A stretch of DNA of 9,030 nucleotides from Pseudomonadota bacterium. Its GTDB lineage: Bacteria > Pseudomonadota > Gammaproteobacteria > Steroidobacterales > Rariloculaceae. Where the stretch lies: the NCBI GenBank assembly GCA_009843005.1, contig VYEH01000196.1, forward strand, positions 1 through 9,030, written 5' to 3'. The notes beneath the pieces were generated by a model. It ran no database searches. It had not been told where the DNA came from and saw nothing but the letters and a program-made list of their open reading frames with translations. Positions 6,256 through 9,030 of this stretch are shown piece by piece; positions within the stretch are counted from its first letter, which is position 1; each line of letters opens with the position of its first letter. Both the position numbers and the translations under genes were made by a program.

Positions 6256-7467
6256 CCTGTCCAGTCCGAACCAGGGTCTCATCCGGATGCCCAGCATGCA
6301 CCCGGCGAAGGCTGCGACGAGCCATAGCCAGCCATGCAGACTGGATGAGGCGACCCCGCTGAAGAACGCCCCGATATTGCACCCGTAGGCGATACGGGCG
6401 CCATAGCCCAGCAGCAGTCCGCCGACCAGCGCGGCGGCCAGCGAGCGTGCCGGGATTCGCCATGCAGGCGAGAACCGCCCCGCCAGTCCCGCGGCCGTCA
6501 ACGCGCCAAGCAGGATTCCCATGTTCATGACGGAGGTGATGTCGCTGAATACGCTTGCCTGAAGCGCCGCCGATCCCTGCCAGTACGGCCAGGAGGCGAC
6601 ATCGACACCCATCGCGGCGAGCGCCTTCGAACCCCACAGCGCGAATCCGGAGGTGATGCCCCAGGGACGTCCCGCCAGCACCAGCGTGGCGACATTGACC
6701 GCGGCCAGTCCGAGGGCGCCGGCGATAAGCGGCCAGGGACCCTGCAGCCATTCGCCCCTCGACGGGGCGGCAGTCACCCCGGTCACGTTGCCGTGACGGC
6801 GTCGCTCGATTCGGACTGACAGAACCCAGACCGCTGCGAGTATGGCCAGTGTCATCGCCAGCGCTCCTGATGTGCCGAACAGCCCCTGAAACGAAAGGGA
6901 GCCCGCGCTCGGTGCAGCGGCGTCCCAGCCGGGCCGGTGATAGGCGCCCAACACGGAACCTGCGATGAAGGCGGCCAGGGTGGCCACCATGCGGACGCTG
7001 CCGCCACCCACCGTGAACAGCGTTCCCGAAGCACAGCCGCCACCCAACTGCATGCCGATGCCGAACAGGAACGCGCCAGCGGCCACCGACAGGCTCAATG
7101 GCCGGACGTTGCCGCGCAGCTCCATGCCCCAGAGTTGGCCGTCGGCGATCAGGGGCAGGAACACCAATGCCGTCACCGCCAACATCAGCAACTGCGCCCG
7201 CAATCCCGCGGACCGGCCGGTCTGGATGACGCGGCGCCAGGCCGAGGTAAAGCCGAACGCCGCGTGGTAGAGGGCGACCCCGGCGCCGAACCCGACAACA
7301 AACAGCGCGCCCTGGCGCCATCCGAAACTCTGGGCGAGAAAGACGGTGAGCACGATGCCGGCGATGACGCCGATTCCGACCGGGCCCCGGTTCATGGGCA
7401 GTAGCACGGCGGGCGATCCGCCGGTCGTCATCACGGAAACATTCATGGTACCGCAAGCATACCGCAT
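6253..7467 (-). CDS. YeeE/YedE-family (thiosulfate-type) membrane transporter
   Basis: A 404-residue inner-membrane protein with about ten hydrophobic segments from residue 29 to the end. It shows the two-half arrangement of the YeeE/YedE (sulf_transp) family: YHAAFGFTSAWRR (67-79) and GMQLGGGCASGTLFTVGGGS (138-157) in the first half, and a matching YGCNIGAFFSG (361-371) in the second. Cys145 and Cys363 fall where the family has the conserved cysteines that guide thiosulfate through the structurally known TsuA/YeeE channel. The first-half equivalent cysteine is replaced by an AFGFTSAW segment, as I recall for the long subfamily. Transport of thiosulfate or a related sulfur species fits the nearby SoxC/SoxD genes. 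No clear ribosome-binding site marks the start: ATG 7467 is the longest, with 7446, 7431 and 7395 as alternatives, all before the first membrane segment. It is probably co-transcribed with the DUF6152 gene. Confidence 0.88.
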   Translation of the reverse strand: MRYACGTMNVSVMTTGGSPAVLLPMNRGPVGIGVIAGIVLTVFLAQSFGWRQGALFVVGFGAGVALYHAAFGFTSAWRRVIQTGRSAGLRAQLLMLAVTALVFLPLIADGQLWGMELRGNVRPLSLSVAAGAFLFGIGMQLGGGCASGTLFTVGGGSVRMVATLAAFIAGSVLGAYHRPGWDAAAPSAGSLSFQGLFGTSGALAMTLAILAAVWVLSVRIERRRHGNVTGVTAAPSRGEWLQGPWPLIAGALGLAAVNVATLVLAGRPWGITSGFALWGSKALAAMGVDVASWPYWQGSAALQASVFSDITSVMNMGILLGALTAAGLAGRFSPAWRIPARSLAAALVGGLLLGYGARIAYGCNIGAFFSGVASSSLHGWLWLVAAFAGCMLGIRMRPWFGLDR

Positions 7468-7548
7468 CGTGAGCGGGCCGAAGTGGGCCGCGATGCGGAT
7501 GGCGAACCGCGCCCTACCAAAGTTGTGAGACCTCGTCGTCGTAGCCCG

Positions 7549-7722
7549 TCATCTCCCACCGTATGAGCGACCAGGGTATTCCGCGTAGTCGGTGCTGAGG
7601 ACTTCCCGAACGGTCCCGTTCTCCGCCGGGTCGCCTCCCGGATCGTTCGCCAGGAATTGATACAGGCCAAAGCCAACGAGTATTGCCGCCTATACGGCCA
7701 GGAAATTACGGTTACCGATCAT
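7549..7722 (-). pseudogene. small single-TM protein ORF with in-frame TAG at codon 11
   Basis: Reading down from ATG 7722 there are 57 codons to TGA (7549-7551), with one TAG at 7690-7692. The residues before it (MIGNRNFLAV) and after it (AAILVGFGLYQFLAND) join into one hydrophobic helix followed by a polar tail (AENGTVREVLSTDYAEYPG). A GGGGG tract ends 5 nt upstream of the ATG, a fair ribosome-binding site; an in-frame ATG also lies at 7734. Codons after the TAG are G/C-ending and protein-like. No ATG, GTG or TTG follows the TAG before the helix, so restart is unlikely. It lies 81 nt upstream of the yeeE-type gene on the same strand. I do not recognise the family. It may be a small membrane protein inactivated by one base change, a sequencing error, a suppressed stop, or a chance ORF. 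Confidence 0.4.
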
Positions 7723-7758
7723 GTATTCCCCCATGCGCGCCTGTGTCGTGCGTGAAAT

Positions 7759-7773
7759 AGCCGGGTTTCGGCT
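7759..7773. promoter_or_regulatory. inverted repeat in the divergent intergenic region
   Basis: AGCCG (7759-7763) and CGGCT (7769-7773) are 5-bp arms around GGTTT. It lies just before a stronger inverted repeat (7779-7795), between the divergent small-ORF/yeeE-type block and the cyclase gene. Its role is unknown. Confidence 0.2.
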
Positions 7774-7778
7774 GGCTA

Positions 7779-7795
7779 CACCCCTGGAAGGGGTG
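7779..7795. promoter_or_regulatory. 7-bp-arm perfect inverted repeat, candidate operator or hairpin
   Basis: CACCCCT (7779-7785) and AGGGGTG (7789-7795) are perfect 7-bp arms around GGA. The site lies in the 196-nt gap between the divergent genes starting at 7722 (-) and 7919 (+), where a regulator serving both directions would bind. With no T-tract it is not a standard terminator. The repeat is plain in the sequence; the operator role is inference. Confidence 0.35.
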
Positions 7796-7918
7796 CGCGG
7801 CGGCCCGCTGCACTCGGAGTCTATACCATCGCCCGGGTGTCAATGGACTGCTGATCGCGTTTTTCGGTTAAGCTCGGCTTCGAATGTCTCACACACCCAG
7901 CAACACGGAAGGAAAACA

Positions 7919-8866
7919 ATGAATCCAGGCACCGTTCTCGCGCTGACCATGCTTTCCGTGGCGCTGCCCACAGCCCATGCGCAATCCTGGCTCCCGCCCG
8001 CTGAAGAGGACCGTTGTCCATCCAGGTGGGGCGCGGGCGACGAGCGTGGCTCGGCCAACCACATGGGCCCTTCCACCGTGCTGCGGGCGGCGCAATTGAT
8101 CAACAGCGGCGAAGTGGTCGAACTTGGCCACGTACTGCATGAAACCATCCCACTCGGCGCACGCCATTTCGACCTCTATCTCAAGCCGACGGGGATGAAT
8201 CCCCAGAGCAACCGCAGGGGTTCCAACGAGGAAATCGTCGTCACCGAACTGGGCCAGGTGGGTACCCAGTTCGATGGCTTCAGCCATCAGTCCATTGGCG
8301 ACACCCTCTACAACTGCTTCCGCATCAGCGAGACCCTGACGCGGTCCGGTTTCACGAATCTCGGCATCGAGAACGTCGGCATGCTCATGACCCGGGGCGT
8401 GCTGCTGGACATCGCCCGGCTCAAGGGCGTCGACATACTTCCCGAGGACTACGAAATCACCACGGAAGATCTGCAGCGGGCGCTGGCCGACGCAAACCTT
8501 TCTCTGGAGCCGGGTAATGCCGTGATCATCCATACCGGATGGGGACAGCTCTGGGAAACGGATGTGCAACGCTTTCTCGGAAGGGCGCCCGGGATCGGCA
8601 TCGCGGCCGCGGAGTGGCTTGTGACACAGGACCCGATGCTCGTCGGCGCCGACAACCAGCCGGTGGAGATCCAGCCGAACCCGGATACGAGCATCTCGCT
8701 GCCGGTCCACCAGATCATGCTTGTGGTCAACGGGATCCACCTGCTGGAGAGAATGAAGCTGGATGAACTGGCGGCACGGCAGGCGCACGAGTTTGCCTTC
8801 GTCATGCAGCCTCTGAAGATCCGCGGGGCGACGGGTTCGACGGTGGCGCCCGCGGCGATCTTCTGA
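7919..8866 (+). CDS. secreted cyclase-family (kynurenine formamidase-like) hydrolase
   Basis: A 315-residue exported protein of the cyclase/metal-dependent hydrolase family, whose members include kynurenine formamidase and isatin hydrolase. The signal peptide is MNPGTVLALTMLSVALPTAHAQ (cleavage near 21-22). The family metal motif HxGTHxDxPxH is present as QVGTQFDGFSH at 113-123, so Asp119 and His123 remain while two His positions are Gln113 and Gln117. Other family features are PGNAVIIHTGWGQLW (198-212), VGADNQPVE (242-250) and LPVHQIMLVVNGIHLLERMK (261-280). The start at 7919 is fixed by GGAAGGA about 5 nt upstream and by the signal peptide; the frame stays open to 7721 without protein-like sequence. 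A cytochrome c gene begins 25 nt downstream, so this looks like a two-gene or longer periplasmic catabolic operon. The substrate is unknown; amide or lactone hydrolysis is the family expectation. Confidence 0.88.
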   Translation: MNPGTVLALTMLSVALPTAHAQSWLPPAEEDRCPSRWGAGDERGSANHMGPSTVLRAAQLINSGEVVELGHVLHETIPLGARHFDLYLKPTGMNPQSNRRGSNEEIVVTELGQVGTQFDGFSHQSIGDTLYNCFRISETLTRSGFTNLGIENVGMLMTRGVLLDIARLKGVDILPEDYEITTEDLQRALADANLSLEPGNAVIIHTGWGQLWETDVQRFLGRAPGIGIAAAEWLVTQDPMLVGADNQPVEIQPNPDTSISLPVHQIMLVVNGIHLLERMKLDELAARQAHEFAFVMQPLKIRGATGSTVAPAAIF

Positions 8867-8891
8867 CCGATATTTCTACGAGGATACGACG

Positions 8892-9030
8892 GTGACAAGA
8901 ATACTGTTATGGACGCTGCCGAGTCTCTTGGTCAGTCATCAACTCATGGCGCAGGCCCATGTCGGGCAGTACGAGCAGGCCGACATTGCCTACGGTTCAA
9001 CCCTGTACGCACCCTATTGCGTGGTGTGCC
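8892..9030 (+). CDS. c-type cytochrome, N-terminal part, cut by window edge
   Basis: 46 codons and one extra base of a gene that continues beyond the window. It starts at GTG 8892 behind GAGGA (8880-8884) with a 7-nt spacer, 25 nt after the cyclase stop codon. A signal peptide (MTRILLWTLPSLLVSHQLMAQA) is followed by QYEQADIAYGSTLYAPYCVVC and a final C, the first base of a His codon if the usual CXXCH heme motif is complete. The spacing of the GSxLYxxYC stretch is that of class I cytochrome c domains near their N-terminus. It would be a periplasmic electron carrier or the heme domain of a larger dehydrogenase subunit; which one cannot be told from the visible part. Confidence 0.75.
   Translation, partial: MTRILLWTLPSLLVSHQLMAQAHVGQYEQADIAYGSTLYAPYCVVC

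Noticed and set aside
6143..7456. 437-codon minus-strand ORF in another frame over the transporter gene
   Set aside because: The transporter frame has the membrane segments and motifs; this frame is an Arg/Gly-rich shadow, including its repetitive tail from the 18-nt repeat.
7820..7843. Perfect minus-strand TTGACA (7838-7843) with TATAGA (7820-7825) as a promoter for the small ORF and transporter
   Set aside because: The spacer is only 12 nt, too short for a sigma70 promoter. TATAGA preceded by TGG could still work as an extended -10, but this is too weak to list.
7889..8788. 299-codon minus-strand ORF opposite the cyclase gene
   Set aside because: Antisense to a clear family member, with no recognisable protein features of its own.
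1..9030. tRNA, rRNA, CRISPR array, insertion sequence or integrase
   Set aside because: No cloverleaf-like segments, rRNA motifs, regularly spaced repeats, transposase motifs or terminal inverted repeats were seen on either strand by eye.

Overview
The window is GC-rich, densely coding bacterial DNA. A TonB-dependent outer-membrane receptor, Tat and Sec signal peptides and periplasmic c-type cytochromes point to a Gram-negative proteobacterium. The receptor type, the DUF6152 pair and the short SoxD fit an environmental (perhaps marine) gammaproteobacterium, but that placement is inference. No rRNA, tRNA, CRISPR array, insertion sequence, phage gene or origin was seen.

Layout. Block A (+, about 224-4726): a TonB-dependent receptor, then a SoxC-like molybdopterin sulfane/sulfite dehydrogenase and its SoxD-like monoheme cytochrome c. 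A 155-nt gap between soxC and soxD holds an unlisted 55-codon ORF that overlaps both neighbours, plus an in-phase repeat of the soxC 3' end. Block B (-, about 7722 down to 4815) converges on block A: an amber-interrupted small membrane-protein ORF, a YeeE/YedE-family transporter (thiosulfate-type), a DUF6152 protein and a secreted protein of an unnamed family. Block C (+, 7919 to the window end) diverges from block B: a secreted cyclase-family metal hydrolase and the first 46 codons of a c-type cytochrome whose heme motif is cut by the window edge.

How it fits together. Almost every product is predicted to be exported or in the envelope. SoxC/SoxD should oxidise a reduced sulfur group in the periplasm and pass electrons to a cytochrome pool. 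The YeeE/YedE protein would move thiosulfate or a similar sulfur species across the inner membrane. The receptor would bring an unknown large or scarce ligand through the outer membrane. The cyclase plus cytochrome c pair looks like a separate periplasmic catabolic operon. No SoxXYZAB gene is present here, so it is open whether this is part of a full Sox pathway or a stand-alone sulfite/organosulfur oxidation module.

The most noteworthy signals are the sORF and in-phase repeat between soxC and soxD, the small ORF with a single in-frame TAG in its hydrophobic segment upstream of the yeeE-type gene, and the His-to-Gln changes in the cyclase metal motif. None by itself proves a new system.
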